NCBI RefSeq assembly: GCF_018617855.1
Contig: NZ_JACSKY010000010.1
Span: forward strand, 43,722-107,721
Length of the DNA stretch: 64,000 nucleotides
Direction of reading: 5' to 3'
Source of the DNA: Exiguobacterium qingdaonense
GTDB lineage: Bacteria > Bacillota > Bacilli > Exiguobacteriales > Exiguobacteriaceae
In this document: one piece after another, positions 26,618-35,736 of the stretch
Position numbering within the stretch: position 1 is the first letter of the stretch
Layout: the number at the start of each line of letters is the position of its first letter
Notes under the pieces: generated by a model
The model's database searches: none
What the model saw: only the letters and a program-made list of their open reading frames with translations
What the model was told of the DNA's origin: nothing
Made by a program: the position numbers and the translations under genes

Positions 26618-26854
26618 ATGAAAGATACACTGAACGGATTCATTTTAGTCGGGTTGCTCTTCGTCGGGATGTTCGCTTTTTACTTGGCTGGAGAGATGCG
26701 GGGAGATGCGACGGTCGCTGAGCCGGTCGTAAAGTCGGAGCGTACAATCGAAGAAGAGGTCGCTTATGTCGAGGCGGAATCGCTCGAAGCGCAGATTATG
26801 GCTGAGCGCGAAAGACATGACGAACGAAAAATGGAATGGTATGCCGCTGAGTGA
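26618..26854 (+). CDS. yneA: YneA-position SOS protein, membrane-anchored, lacking LysM
   Basis: This 78-residue protein lies exactly where Bacillus has yneA, the SOS-induced cell-division suppressor, under LexA boxes. It has one N-terminal transmembrane helix (about 8-24, FILVGLLFVGMFAFYLAG) and a strongly charged, helix-prone tail rich in Glu, Arg and Lys. Classical YneA has a C-terminal LysM peptidoglycan-binding domain and about 100 residues; none is visible here. The name is by position and topology, not clear homology. Ribosome site CAGGAGGCG, ATG 26618. Confidence 0.7.
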   Translation: MKDTLNGFILVGLLFVGMFAFYLAGEMRGDATVAEPVVKSERTIEEEVAYVEAESLEAQIMAERERHDERKMEWYAAE

Positions 26855-26895
26855 TCGTTCATCATTGCGAACATATCTTGAACTGTGTATCGTAA

Positions 26896-27570
<675 letters not shown>

Positions 27571-27630
27571 TTCTTCCTCTCTGATTTTGTAAAGTATAAG
27601 GACAAATTCACTAGAGAGGGGGCGGGTCAT

Positions 27631-27864
27631 ATGCTAGCACCAGGTCAATTGGAGCGAATCAATTTCCTCGCCAACAAAGCGAAGACAGAAGGGCTGTCTC
27701 AAGACGAGATGAACGAGCAGCAGGACTTGCGTCAAGAATATTTAAAGGCGTTTCGTCAGTCATTCAAATCTCAAATGATGGGTATGAAAGTCGTCGACCC
27801 AGAAGGTAACGACGTCACACCTGAGAAATTAAAAGAAGAACAGAAACGCCATCGCGGTGAGTGA
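27631..27864 (+). CDS. ynzC: YnzC: DUF896 (UPF0291) small protein
   Basis: This 77-residue protein of the DUF896 family has a helical hairpin N-terminus (LERINFLANKAKTEGLSQDEMNEQQDLRQEYL), followed by the conserved FRQSFKSQMMGMKVVDPEGNDVTPEKL. In Bacillus it is the last gene of the yneA SOS operon; its function is unknown. The 60-nt gap from yneB and a strong ribosome site (GAGAGGGGG) are as in the model. A terminator follows. Confidence 0.92.
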   Translation: MLAPGQLERINFLANKAKTEGLSQDEMNEQQDLRQEYLKAFRQSFKSQMMGMKVVDPEGNDVTPEKLKEEQKRHRGE

Positions 27865-27869
27865 TCCTG

Positions 27870-27906
27870 AATGCACATCCTAATTCGTTAAGGATGTGCA
27901 TTTTTG
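27870..27906 (+). terminator. Terminator after yneAB-ynzC
   Basis: ATGCACATCCT (27871-27881) pairs perfectly with AGGATGTGCAT (27891-27901), followed by TTTTT. Confidence 0.9.
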
Positions 27907-28000
27907 TTATACACGAAACGATATAAGACGAACGGATTACATCTTTTATCACGTAATGGGAGGAAACGATCCTGCTCAATGTGTTATACTAATTAATTAG

Positions 28001-28029
28001 TTGTGACACACGAATGAGTATGATAAAAT
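28001..28029 (+). promoter_or_regulatory. tkt promoter
   Basis: TTGTGA (28001-28006), a 17-nt spacer and TAAAAT (28024-28029) precede the transketolase start by about 44 nt. Confidence 0.6.
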
Positions 28030-28072
28030 ATGACGGGTAGAAAACCTTCTTAACACAGAGAGGATGAAATTA

Positions 28073-30055
28073 GTGGAAACAACTACTAAAGAATTATTAG
28101 CGATTAACTCGATTCGGACGCTCTCGATTGATGCGGTCCAAAAAGCGAACTCTGGTCACCCAGGGATGCCGATGGGTGCTGCACCGATGGCGTTTACACT
28201 TTGGACAGATAAAATGCGCCATAACCCGAAAAATCCGAACTGGTTCAACCGTGACCGTTTCGTACTTTCGGCGGGTCATGGATCGATGCTCTTGTATTCA
28301 CTCCTTCACTTGTCTGGCTATGATTTGTCGATGGACGACCTTAAATCATTCCGTCAAATGGACTCGAAGACACCTGGTCACCCTGAGTACCGCCACACGG
28401 CTGGAGTAGATGCGACAACGGGTCCACTTGGACAAGGGATTGCGATGGCTGTCGGGATGGCCATGGCAGAGAAACATTTAGAAGCGACTTACAACCGCGA
28501 CGAGTTCAACGTCGTTGACCACTATACGTTCGGCATTTGCGGTGACGGAGACTTGATGGAAGGTGTATCTGCTGAGGCGGCATCGCTCGCAGGTCACTTA
28601 AAACTTGGTAAACTTGTCGTCCTTTACGATTCAAACGACATCTCTCTCGATGGCGACCTTCATAAGTCGTTCTCTGAAAGCGTAGAAGACCGTTTCAACG
28701 CTTACGGATGGCAAGTCATTCGTGTCGAGGACGGAACGGACATCGATTCAATCGCAAAAGCGATCGATGCTGCGAAAGCAGAGACGTCAAAACCGACATT
28801 GATCGAAGTCAAGACGGTCATCGGATTTGGTTCACCGAACAAGTCGGGTAAATCAGCATCACACGGTGCGCCACTTGGAGACGCTGAAATCGAATTGACG
28901 AAGCAGTTCTACAAATGGGAAGGCGAGTCGTTCTACGTTCCAAATGAAGTATACGACTTGTTCAACGATAAAGTGGTCGAGCCAGGCGCGAAGTACGAGT
29001 CAGACTGGAACGAGCTCGTCGAAGCGTATAAAGCGGCACACCCTGAGCTCGGAGCACAGTTCGAGCGTGCGATGAACAATGAGCTTCCTGAAGGTTGGGA
29101 TAGCGAGTTGCCGACATTCGAAATCGGTTCTAAAAAAGCAACGCGTCAAACGAGCGGTGAAGTGTTGAACGCAATCGCAAAAGCAGTACCGACACTCTTC
29201 GGTGGTTCGGCTGACCTTGCAGGTTCAAACAACTCGATGATCAAAGGTGCAGTGGACTTCGATGAAGATCCAGCTGGCCGTAACATCTGGTTCGGTGTTC
29301 GTGAGTTCGCGATGGCGGCAGCTGTGAACGGGATGGCTCTCCACGGTGGCGTCGTTCCTTATGGTGCGACATTCTTCGTCTTCTCGGATTACCTCCGTCC
29401 TGCAGTCCGTCTCGCAGCACTTATGGGTCTTCCGTCGACGTTCATCTTGACGCACGACTCAATCGCCGTCGGTGAAGATGGTCCAACGCACGAGCCGGTC
29501 GAACATTTGATGAGCTTCCGCGCAATGCCGAACCTCTCTGTTCTTCGTCCTGCTGATGGAAAAGAAACGATTGCGGCTTGGAAACAAGCGGTGACATCGA
29601 AAACGTCTCCTTCACTTCTCGTCTTGACTCGTCAAGCGTTACCAGAACTTGAAGGCACATCAATCGAAACGGCAGCAAAAGGGGCTTATGTCGTTGCAGG
29701 CGAATCGAAGGATGCAGAAGTCCTCTTGCTCGGTACAGGTTCAGAAGTACACGTTCTCGTTGAAGCGCGTGAGCAGCTCGCGTCAGAAGGCGTGAACGCA
29801 GCTGTCGTCTCGATGCCGTCATGGGAACTCTTCGAAGCACAATCTGCAGAGTACAAAGAGTCTGTCCTTCCATCTTCAGTCACGAAACGTGTATCGCTTG
29901 AAGCGGGTGCGACACTTGGATGGTACAAATATGTAGGATTCGGTGGGAAAGTACTCGGAATCGACAAGTTCGGGGCGTCTGCACCTGGAGACCTTCTCAT
30001 GAAAGAGTACGGAATGTCAGTCGACAATGTCGTCAATGCAGTAAAATCACTTTAA
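28073..30055 (+). CDS. tkt: Transketolase
   Basis: Transketolase moves two-carbon units between sugar phosphates in the pentose phosphate pathway, using thiamine diphosphate. The 660-residue protein shows the N-terminal [15 protein letters not shown] and the ThDP motif [21 protein letters not shown]. It also has [16 protein letters not shown] and [16 protein letters not shown] in the pyrimidine-binding domain. Two starts are possible: ATG 28064 directly abuts the ribosome site AGAGAGG, so GTG 28073, 9 nt further, is preferred. Bacillus sirA, normally next, is missing. Confidence 0.95.
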   Translation: METTTKELLAINSIRTLSIDAVQKANSGHPGMPMGAAPMAFTLWTDKMRHNPKNPNWFNRDRFVLSAGHGSMLLYSLLHLSGYDLSMDDLKSFRQMDSKTPGHPEYRHTAGVDATTGPLGQGIAMAVGMAMAEKHLEATYNRDEFNVVDHYTFGICGDGDLMEGVSAEAASLAGHLKLGKLVVLYDSNDISLDGDLHKSFSESVEDRFNAYGWQVIRVEDGTDIDSIAKAIDAAKAETSKPTLIEVKTVIGFGSPNKSGKSASHGAPLGDAEIELTKQFYKWEGESFYVPNEVYDLFNDKVVEPGAKYESDWNELVEAYKAAHPELGAQFERAMNNELPEGWDSELPTFEIGSKKATRQTSGEVLNAIAKAVPTLFGGSADLAGSNNSMIKGAVDFDEDPAGRNIWFGVREFAMAAAVNGMALHGGVVPYGATFFVFSDYLRPAVRLAALMGLPSTFILTHDSIAVGEDGPTHEPVEHLMSFRAMPNLSVLRPADGKETIAAWKQAVTSKTSPSLLVLTRQALPELEGTSIETAAKGAYVVAGESKDAEVLLLGTGSEVHVLVEAREQLASEGVNAAVVSMPSWELFEAQSAEYKESVLPSSVTKRVSLEAGATLGWYKYVGFGGKVLGIDKFGASAPGDLLMKEYGMSVDNVVNAVKSL

Positions 30056-30072
30056 TCGAAATAAGATTGATT

Positions 30073-30105
30073 GTGGCGGCCACTCGTTTGGCCGTCACTT
30101 TTTTT
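30073..30105 (+). terminator. Terminator after tkt
   Basis: GTGGCGGCC (30073-30081) pairs with GGCCGTCAC (30090-30098) with one G-T pair, followed by T7. Confidence 0.88.
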
Positions 30106-30180
30106 CTGGACGACTAGCGAAGTTGATCGATTTAGTGTATAGTAAAAAACGATGTTTCATATGGTAGAGGAGGTAAAGCC

Positions 30181-30414
30181 TTGAGTACATTTCTTTGGAT
30201 TCTTCTTGTCGTGGCAGCACTCATCGGGGGGATCGCGATCGGTTTCTTCATCGCACGTAAATACATGATGAACTACCTTGAACAGAACCCGCCAATCAAT
30301 GAAGATATGATTCGTACGTTGATGATGCAGATGGGTCAAAAGCCATCACAGAAGAAGGTCAATCAAGTTATGCGCGCCATGAACGTGCAGATGAAAGATG
30401 AAAAAAAGTCATAA
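30181..30414 (+). CDS. yneF: YneF family protein
   Basis: This 77-residue UPF0154 membrane protein has one N-terminal transmembrane helix (about 4-23, [19 protein letters not shown]) followed by the conserved [22 protein letters not shown] and [17 protein letters not shown]. Function is unknown, although the family is near-universal in Bacilli. The TTG start at 30181 is supported by the strong ribosome site AGAGGAGG. It is monocistronic, with terminators on both sides. Confidence 0.92.
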   Translation: MSTFLWILLVVAALIGGIAIGFFIARKYMMNYLEQNPPINEDMIRTLMMQMGQKPSQKKVNQVMRAMNVQMKDEKKS

Positions 30415-30423
30415 TGAATCGTG

Positions 30424-30452
30424 AAAGCACTTCGGTCCTCGAAGTGCTTTTT
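30424..30452 (+). terminator. Terminator after yneF
   Basis: AAAGCACTTCG (30424-30434) pairs with CGAAGTGCTTT (30440-30450), a perfect 11-bp stem with T5. Confidence 0.9.
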
Positions 30453-30532
30453 GCTTTCTCTTTTTGTTAGACAATGGAACGAACTTTCGCTACGATTAAT
30501 GAATATTCTACATATTAAAGGGGGCGTTTCAC

Positions 30533-32287
30533 ATTCGTGTATTCAAACAGTTATCATGGTTTTTGCGTCTCGAATGGAAGACGTATACGATTGGTATCGT
30601 CTTACTTATTTTTGTGGCAGGGCTAGAATTGATTCCGCCACGCATCATCGGACGAATCGTCGATGAAATCAACCGAGATTCGCTCTCGTCAAACACGCTA
30701 TGGATGTTACTCGGCGGTCTCGCTCTAGTAGGAATCGGGAATTATATCGCCCGCTTCTTCTGGCGCTACTTCATCTTCGGCGCATCGATTCGCCTAGGAA
30801 GGATGCTTCGTAGCCAACTATATCGCCACTTCACGGATCTCGACCAGCGATTTTACAAAAAATCACGTGTCGGTGACTTGATGGCGCATGCGACAAATGA
30901 TGTGCAGGCTGTATCGATGACGGCAGGGGCAGGTATTTTGACGCTCGTCGACAGCGTGACGCTCGGGACGTTCGTCATCATCACAATGATTACGACGATC
31001 AGTTGGAAGCTGACACTCGTTGCGTTGCTCCCATTGCCGTTCATGGTACTGTTGACGACGCGTTACGGAAAGATGTTACATAGCCGATTCGGGGTCGCCC
31101 AAGCGGCATTTTCAGAATTAAATGACAAGGTTCAAGAGAGTGTGAGTGGGGTTCGTGTCTTGAAATCGACCGGGGAAGTCGAACGGGATGTGGATGCGTT
31201 TGAGAACTTGTCGAGCGAGGTCATGGCGAAAAACGTCCGGGTCGCTAAGATCGATGCCTTATATGACCCGACCATCTTTGGGATTGTAGGGCTTTCCTAC
31301 ATCCTTTCAGTCGGTTATGGGGCTGTACTGATTGAACAAGGCGAGTTGACGATTGGTCAGATTGTCAGCTTCACGGCCTATTTGGCACTCTTGACTTGGC
31401 CGATGCTTGCCTTTGGCTGGTTGTTCAATATCGTAGAGCGTGGACGTGCCTCATATGACCGCATCGAACGGATGCTTGCCGTCAAACCTGAGATTCAGGA
31501 TGACCGAATGGCGGCGACAACGCTCTCGCATTCAGAGGTGGAAGTGGACGTTCAGTCATTCGCGTATGACGATCATACCGTGCTCGAAGACGTTCATTTC
31601 CGAATCGAACGAGGGAAGACGATCGGAATCGTCGGAAGGACCGGGGCAGGGAAGACGACGATTGTCCGCCTGCTGACACGTGAATATGATGTGAAGGACG
31701 GAAAGATAAAAATTGGCGGAATCAATATTCGCCAAGTGAAGAAATCACTTCTTATGGATAAAATTGCGGTCGTGCCGCAAGATCATTTCTTGTTCTCAGA
31801 TTCGATTGCGAACAATATTGCATTCGGAAAACCGGATGCAGATATGGAAGAAATTATTGAGGCTGCCAAAGTCGCAGAGGTGCATGAAGATATCGTCCGA
31901 CTTTCGGAAGGTTACGCGACGCTCGTCGGTGAACGAGGCGTCACATTGTCAGGGGGGCAAAAACAGCGTATTTCAATTGCGCGTGCACTCATGACGGGAG
32001 CGGACGTCTTAATTTTGGATGATGCGTTATCTGCTGTCGATGCGAAGACGGAAGAGTCGATTATCGAACATTTTCGGGTGGGGAATCCAGAGCAGGCGCG
32101 AGTCATCGTCGCACACCGACTGTCAGCAGTCGAGCACGCCGACGAGATTCTCGTCATCGAGGATGGGAAGGTCATCCAACGCGGCACACATGACTTGTTG
32201 CTTCAAGAGGCAGGTTGGTATCGGGAGACGTATGACCGACAACAGCTTGAGGCGATTGTAGAAGGAGGTGGCCATGATGAAACATGA
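30533..32287 (+). CDS. BmrC/YheI-like ABC exporter subunit, probable ATT start
   Basis: This type IV ABC exporter half-transporter has a six-helix membrane domain followed by a nucleotide-binding domain. Motifs are Walker A GRTGAGKTT, signature LSGGQKQRIS and Walker B VLILDDALSAVD. The catalytic Glu after Walker B is Asp, the mark of the degenerate-site subunit in heterodimeric exporters such as BmrCD. No ATG, GTG or TTG precedes the conserved N-terminus FKQLSWFLRLEWK. ATT 30533 lies 8 nt after AAAGGGGG and gives 584 residues, the usual YheI size. The TTG at 30563 has no ribosome site and would cut the family N-terminus. Confidence 0.85.
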   Translation: MRVFKQLSWFLRLEWKTYTIGIVLLIFVAGLELIPPRIIGRIVDEINRDSLSSNTLWMLLGGLALVGIGNYIARFFWRYFIFGASIRLGRMLRSQLYRHFTDLDQRFYKKSRVGDLMAHATNDVQAVSMTAGAGILTLVDSVTLGTFVIITMITTISWKLTLVALLPLPFMVLLTTRYGKMLHSRFGVAQAAFSELNDKVQESVSGVRVLKSTGEVERDVDAFENLSSEVMAKNVRVAKIDALYDPTIFGIVGLSYILSVGYGAVLIEQGELTIGQIVSFTAYLALLTWPMLAFGWLFNIVERGRASYDRIERMLAVKPEIQDDRMAATTLSHSEVEVDVQSFAYDDHTVLEDVHFRIERGKTIGIVGRTGAGKTTIVRLLTREYDVKDGKIKIGGINIRQVKKSLLMDKIAVVPQDHFLFSDSIANNIAFGKPDADMEEIIEAAKVAEVHEDIVRLSEGYATLVGERGVTLSGGQKQRISIARALMTGADVLILDDALSAVDAKTEESIIEHFRVGNPEQARVIVAHRLSAVEHADEILVIEDGKVIQRGTHDLLLQEAGWYRETYDRQQLEAIVEGGGHDET

Positions 32288-34040
32288 TGTTCAAGAATGG
32301 CAAGTCATCAAACGACTGCTCAGTTACGCAAAACGATATGGGAAGCCCCTTGGCATCGCCTTCGTCTTTCTGTTGATTGCGACCGGGGCGAAGTTGGCCG
32401 GTCCCTTTCTCGTCAAGGTGTTCATCGATGAGTTCATTACGCCAGGGGTCTACCCGACGAACTGGGTCATCGCGCTCTTCACCGTCTACATGGTTTTACA
32501 TGTGTCGGCAATCTTGTTTGACTATCTTCAATCGATCTCATTCCAAAAAGTCGCATTGAAGATTGTCCAAAACATTCGGATGGACATTTTCCGCCACGTG
32601 ATGGGGATGCGACTCGCCTATTTTGACCGGACGCCGGCTGGGGTTCTCGTATCACGAATCACGAACGATACCGAGGCGGTGAAAGAATTGTACGTCGGTG
32701 TGATGAGTACGTTCGTTCAATCGGCCGTACAATTAGTGGGAACGTATATCTTCCTATACGTCTTAGAGCCGACCCTTGCGACGATAGGGCTCGTCCTATT
32801 GCCGCTCTTCTGGCTCATTATCTGGGCGTATCGTCGCTTCTCGACGAAATATTTCGCTCAAGTGCGAGACTTGTTGTCACAACTCAACGCCCAGTTGAAC
32901 GAATCGATTAACGGGATGGGGGTCATCCAACAGTTTCGTCAAGAGGAGCGACTCATTCGACAGTTCGAACAGACGAATGAAGCGCATCAGGAGGCTCGAT
33001 ATCGAAACTTGAAGCTCGACAGTATGTTGCTTCGTCCGATTATTGAACTTCTACTCGCCTTCTCCATCATCGGTCTCCTCGGCTACTACGGGGTGCTCTC
33101 GATGAGTGAGCAAGTGCAAGTCGGTGTCGTGTATGCGTTCATCAGTTATATCGAACGTATTTTCCGACCGGTGCTTGACATCATGCAGCGGTTGAGCGAG
33201 TTCCAGCAAGCTGTCGTGTCCGCGGATCGAGTCTTCAAGATTCTAGATACGGATGAACCGGCACCAGGGAAACAGATGCCAGGGGTCGCTCACGTCACAG
33301 AAGGGGAAGTCCGGTTTGATGATGTGACGTTTAGCTATGACGGGGAAGTGGACGTGCTAAAAAACATCTCGTTCGTCGCAAAACCGGGAGAGACGGTCGC
33401 GCTCGTCGGACATACCGGAAGCGGGAAGAGTTCAATCATCAATTTATTGACGCGTTTTTATCCGTACGGTTCTGGCAAGATTACAATCGACGGCCAACCG
33501 CTCGGACGATTTGAAGAACAGGAGCTCCGCGACCAGGTCGGACTCGTACTGCAAGACCCGTTCTTATTCACAGGGACGATTGAAGACAACTTAAAATTGT
33601 TCAATCCGAATATTGATTCTGAGCGCGCGCGCGAGGCTGCCGAATTTGTCCAAGCCCATTCCTTCATCGAGAAGCTGGACGCGGGGTACGGGCACGTCGT
33701 CGGAGAGCGTGGGGCGACGTTTTCAAGTGGGGAACGTCAACTACTCGCATTCGCCCGCACTGTGGCACGTAATCCGAAGGTGCTCATTCTTGACGAGGCG
33801 ACGAGTTCGATTGATACTGAGACGGAAGAACGCGTCCAAGTCGCGCTCGATCGAATGCGCCGGGGTCGTACGACGATTGCGATTGCACACCGCCTTTCGA
33901 CGATTCAAGATGCCGATGTTATATTGGTGTTGCATCGAGGTGAGATTGTCGAGCGTGGAAATCATCAACAGCTATTGAAGCAAGGTGGGCTTTATAAGAA
34001 AATGTATGAACTACAATCTGGACAAAGTCTGATGTCTTGA
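32274..34040 (+). CDS. BmrD/YheH-like ABC exporter subunit
   Basis: This 588-residue partner half-transporter has an N-terminal soluble segment, six membrane helices and a nucleotide-binding domain. Walker A is GHTGSGKSS, the signature is FSSGERQLLAFAR (degenerate first residues) and Walker B is VLILDEATSSID with the catalytic Glu kept. Together with the upstream subunit this gives one consensus and one degenerate ATP site, as in YheI/YheH. The two genes overlap by 14 nt. The ribosome site GAAGGAGGTG serves ATG 32274, or ATG 32277. Substrates are probably drugs or lipophilic compounds. Confidence 0.88.
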   Translation: MMKHDVQEWQVIKRLLSYAKRYGKPLGIAFVFLLIATGAKLAGPFLVKVFIDEFITPGVYPTNWVIALFTVYMVLHVSAILFDYLQSISFQKVALKIVQNIRMDIFRHVMGMRLAYFDRTPAGVLVSRITNDTEAVKELYVGVMSTFVQSAVQLVGTYIFLYVLEPTLATIGLVLLPLFWLIIWAYRRFSTKYFAQVRDLLSQLNAQLNESINGMGVIQQFRQEERLIRQFEQTNEAHQEARYRNLKLDSMLLRPIIELLLAFSIIGLLGYYGVLSMSEQVQVGVVYAFISYIERIFRPVLDIMQRLSEFQQAVVSADRVFKILDTDEPAPGKQMPGVAHVTEGEVRFDDVTFSYDGEVDVLKNISFVAKPGETVALVGHTGSGKSSIINLLTRFYPYGSGKITIDGQPLGRFEEQELRDQVGLVLQDPFLFTGTIEDNLKLFNPNIDSERAREAAEFVQAHSFIEKLDAGYGHVVGERGATFSSGERQLLAFARTVARNPKVLILDEATSSIDTETEERVQVALDRMRRGRTTIAIAHRLSTIQDADVILVLHRGEIVERGNHQQLLKQGGLYKKMYELQSGQSLMS

Positions 34041-34045
34041 TTTGG

Positions 34046-34073
34046 AAAGGATACCTGCACGGGTGTCCTTTTT
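34046..34073 (+). terminator. Terminator after the ABC exporter operon
   Basis: AAAGGATACC (34046-34055) pairs with GGTGTCCTTT (34062-34071) with one G-T pair, followed by T residues. Confidence 0.82.
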
Positions 34074-34079
34074 CCATGG

Positions 34080-34108
34080 AAAAAAGCTCATCACATATTG
34101 TGACGAGC
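34080..34108 (-). terminator. Terminator after the Spo0E-like gene
   Basis: Read on the minus strand, GCTCGTCAC pairs with GTGATGAGC (one G-T pair) around a 5-nt loop, followed by TTTTTT. Confidence 0.75.
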
Positions 34109-34110
34109 CA

Positions 34111-34299
34111 TTAAAATGGATGGTTAAATTGATCTTTTTGATGCTTTAATCGGACGTGACGAGTAATCAAGGTGTCGAGTTCTTGACTGACCAATATGAC
34201 TTCGGGTGAAGTCCAGGCATGTTTTGAAGCGATTTTATATAGTTCGTCACGTTTCTGTTCAATGGCTTGGTGTAATGTATCTGCTGCGGTGACTGCCAC
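34111..34299 (-). CDS. Spo0E-like aspartyl-phosphate phosphatase
   Basis: This 62-residue protein has two helices with the family signature SQELDTLI (S-x-x-L-D motif) near the C-terminus. Spo0E-type proteins dephosphorylate Spo0A and related response regulators. GTG 34299 is chosen because GGAGG lies 7 nt upstream; the longer frame adds 22 low-complexity residues with no ribosome site. Size then matches the family exactly. Finding it in a genome stretch that has lost other sporulation genes suggests a different regulator target. Confidence 0.82.
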   Translation of the reverse strand: MAVTAADTLHQAIEQKRDELYKIASKHAWTSPEVILVSQELDTLITRHVRLKHQKDQFNHPF

Positions 34300-34457
34300 G
34301 TTCGTTCCTCCATCATGGAAATTAGAATTTGATGAACTTGAATATCCAAATCTTAGCATCCCCATTGACAGATGACAAGTTTCATTTCCATTTCAATCAT
34401 TACAAAAAGTGTTGTGATTCAGAAGAAAAGATGCGAGCAATTTAAATAGGTTTTCGC

Positions 34458-34463
34458 TATAAT
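34458..34463 (+). promoter_or_regulatory. -10 element upstream of ccdA
   Basis: A perfect TATAAT at 34458-34463 lies 24 nt before the ccdA ATG. The matching -35 region (GAGCAA at 17 nt) is poor, so strength is uncertain. Confidence 0.45.
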
Positions 34464-34486
34464 GGTCGTGAAAGGTGGAAATCGTC

Positions 34487-35185
34487 ATGGAAGTCACATT
34501 ATGGCTCGCGTTTGGGGCGGGCGTTTTATCGTTTTTGTCACCATGTACGCTCCCGTTGTATCCGGTTTTTCTATCGTATATCACAGGGGTTTCCGTATCG
34601 GAGTTGAAAAATGAAGGGTTGAAGCAGCGAACTGCGTGGTTTCACACATTTTCGTTTCTATTTGGCTTTTCCATTGTGTTTCTCGTACTCGGATTGTCGA
34701 CTTCGTTGATTGCGGATGTGTTTATCCAGTACAAAGATAGCCTGCGTATGTTTGGTGCCATCCTGATTTTCGTGTTTGGCGTCTTTTTGGCAGGTCTTTG
34801 GCAACCCCAGTTTATGATGCGTGAAAAGAAAATGAACATTGGCGAACGAAAGAGCGGGTATTTTGGGACGGTCTTGATCGGGATCGGGTTCGCGGCCGGT
34901 TGGACACCGTGTACCGGTCCGATTTTAGCCGGCGTCATCGCGCTAGCGGCCACAAATCCGAGCCAAGGTCTCGGTTATATGTTAGCGTATGTCATCGGTT
35001 TTGCGATTCCGTTCTTGGTGATGGTCGCATTCGTTGGCAAAATCAAGTACTTAGCGCGAAACAGCGCGAAAGTCGCAAAAGTCGGAGGCTATCTCATGAT
35101 GGTGTTCGGCGTGCTATTATATTTTGACGGAATGAATCGATTCGCTGCTTGGATGAGCGAACTTGTCGGATTCACCGGATTTTAA
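34487..35185 (+). CDS. ccdA: CcdA cytochrome c biogenesis protein
   Basis: CcdA is a six-helix membrane protein that passes reducing equivalents from cytoplasmic thioredoxin to the outside, for cytochrome c maturation and other thiol partners. The 232-residue protein has the paired redox Cys in LSPCTLPLYP (helix 1) and GWTPCTGPILAG (helix 4). ATG 34487 follows AAAGGTGG; an in-frame GTG at 34475 lies inside that site. ccdC follows by 13 nt. The Bacillus yneI (CcdB-like response regulator) normally between them is absent. Confidence 0.92.
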   Translation: MEVTLWLAFGAGVLSFLSPCTLPLYPVFLSYITGVSVSELKNEGLKQRTAWFHTFSFLFGFSIVFLVLGLSTSLIADVFIQYKDSLRMFGAILIFVFGVFLAGLWQPQFMMREKKMNIGERKSGYFGTVLIGIGFAAGWTPCTGPILAGVIALAATNPSQGLGYMLAYVIGFAIPFLVMVAFVGKIKYLARNSAKVAKVGGYLMMVFGVLLYFDGMNRFAAWMSELVGFTGF

Positions 35186-35198
35186 GGGGTTGACCGAT

Positions 35199-35657
35199 AT
35201 GTCAATGTTATGGGGGTCGACTCTCGTTGCGTTATTAATGGGTATCGTGGCGAGCTTCGTTCGTGTGAAAGCATCGGCGAAACCGACGAATGCAAAAAAG
35301 ATATTGATTCCACCGCTTGCGATGACGACAGGAATGATTCAATTTTTAATCCCTGCATTTCGTTTAACATGGATCGAAGTGCTCGAGGCGTTGGCAGTGG
35401 GACTGATTTTTAGTTTATTTTTAATTAAGACATCAAACTTTGAAAAACGGGATGGAGAGGTGTACCTATCACGTTCGAAAGCATTCTTTATCGTCTTGTT
35501 CGCGCTACTTGCGATTCGTACGGCAATGAAGCTATGGGTCGGACATGAAGTTGATCTCTTTTCAACTGGTGGGTTGTTCTATTTGATTGCCTGGGGGATG
35601 ATTGTTCCGTGGCGCATAGCGATGTACCAGAAGTATAAGCGGATTGTGGATGAGTGA
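35199..35657 (+). CDS. ccdC: CcdC (DUF1453) membrane protein
   Basis: This 152-residue integral membrane protein with four or five helices belongs to the CcdC/YneJ family (DUF1453). Recognisable segments are FVRVKASAKPTNAKKILIPPLAMTTG (split by a helix) and GGLFYLIAWGMIVPWRIAMYQKYKR. It is associated with ccdA in Bacilli, though Bacillus mutants still make cytochrome c, so its role is unclear. ATG 35199 follows AAGGGG. A terminator follows the stop. Confidence 0.87.
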   Translation: MSMLWGSTLVALLMGIVASFVRVKASAKPTNAKKILIPPLAMTTGMIQFLIPAFRLTWIEVLEALAVGLIFSLFLIKTSNFEKRDGEVYLSRSKAFFIVLFALLAIRTAMKLWVGHEVDLFSTGGLFYLIAWGMIVPWRIAMYQKYKRIVDE

Positions 35658-35660
35658 GGA

Positions 35661-35690
35661 TGGGGTGGCTATGGGCCATTCCATTTTTTA
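35661..35690 (+). terminator. Terminator after ccdA-ccdC
   Basis: TGGGGTGGC (35661-35669) pairs with the GGCCATTCCA segment (35674-35683) including two G-T pairs, followed by T6. Confidence 0.7.
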
Positions 35691-35691
35691 T

Positions 35692-35736
35692 GAAAATCAA
35701 ACAATAGACTCTATCCGCGCGGATAGAGTCTATTGT
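35692..35736 (-). terminator. Terminator after yneK
   Basis: Positions 35701-35736 form a perfect 36-nt inverted repeat (16-bp stem ACAATAGACTCTATCC with a GCGC loop). The last yneK codons are inside the stem. TTTGATTTT follows on the minus strand. Confidence 0.85.

Noticed and set aside
27901..28063. Possible riboswitch before tkt
   Set aside because: Only a terminator tail and a sigma-A promoter are visible, and the leader is short (about 40 nt) with no conserved aptamer features.
30453..30532. Regulatory leader peptide before the ABC exporter, as in bmrB-bmrCD
   Set aside because: The gap of about 80 nt holds no short ORF with a good ribosome site.
30563..30565. TTG as start of the first ABC exporter subunit
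   Set aside because: No ribosome site, and it would remove the conserved N-terminal FKQLSWF segment; ATT 30533 fits better.
33621..33634. GCGCGCGCG run inside the second ABC exporter gene
   Set aside because: It is part of Glu-Arg-Ala-Arg-Glu codons in a conserved region of the nucleotide-binding domain and shows no sign of being a separate repeat element.
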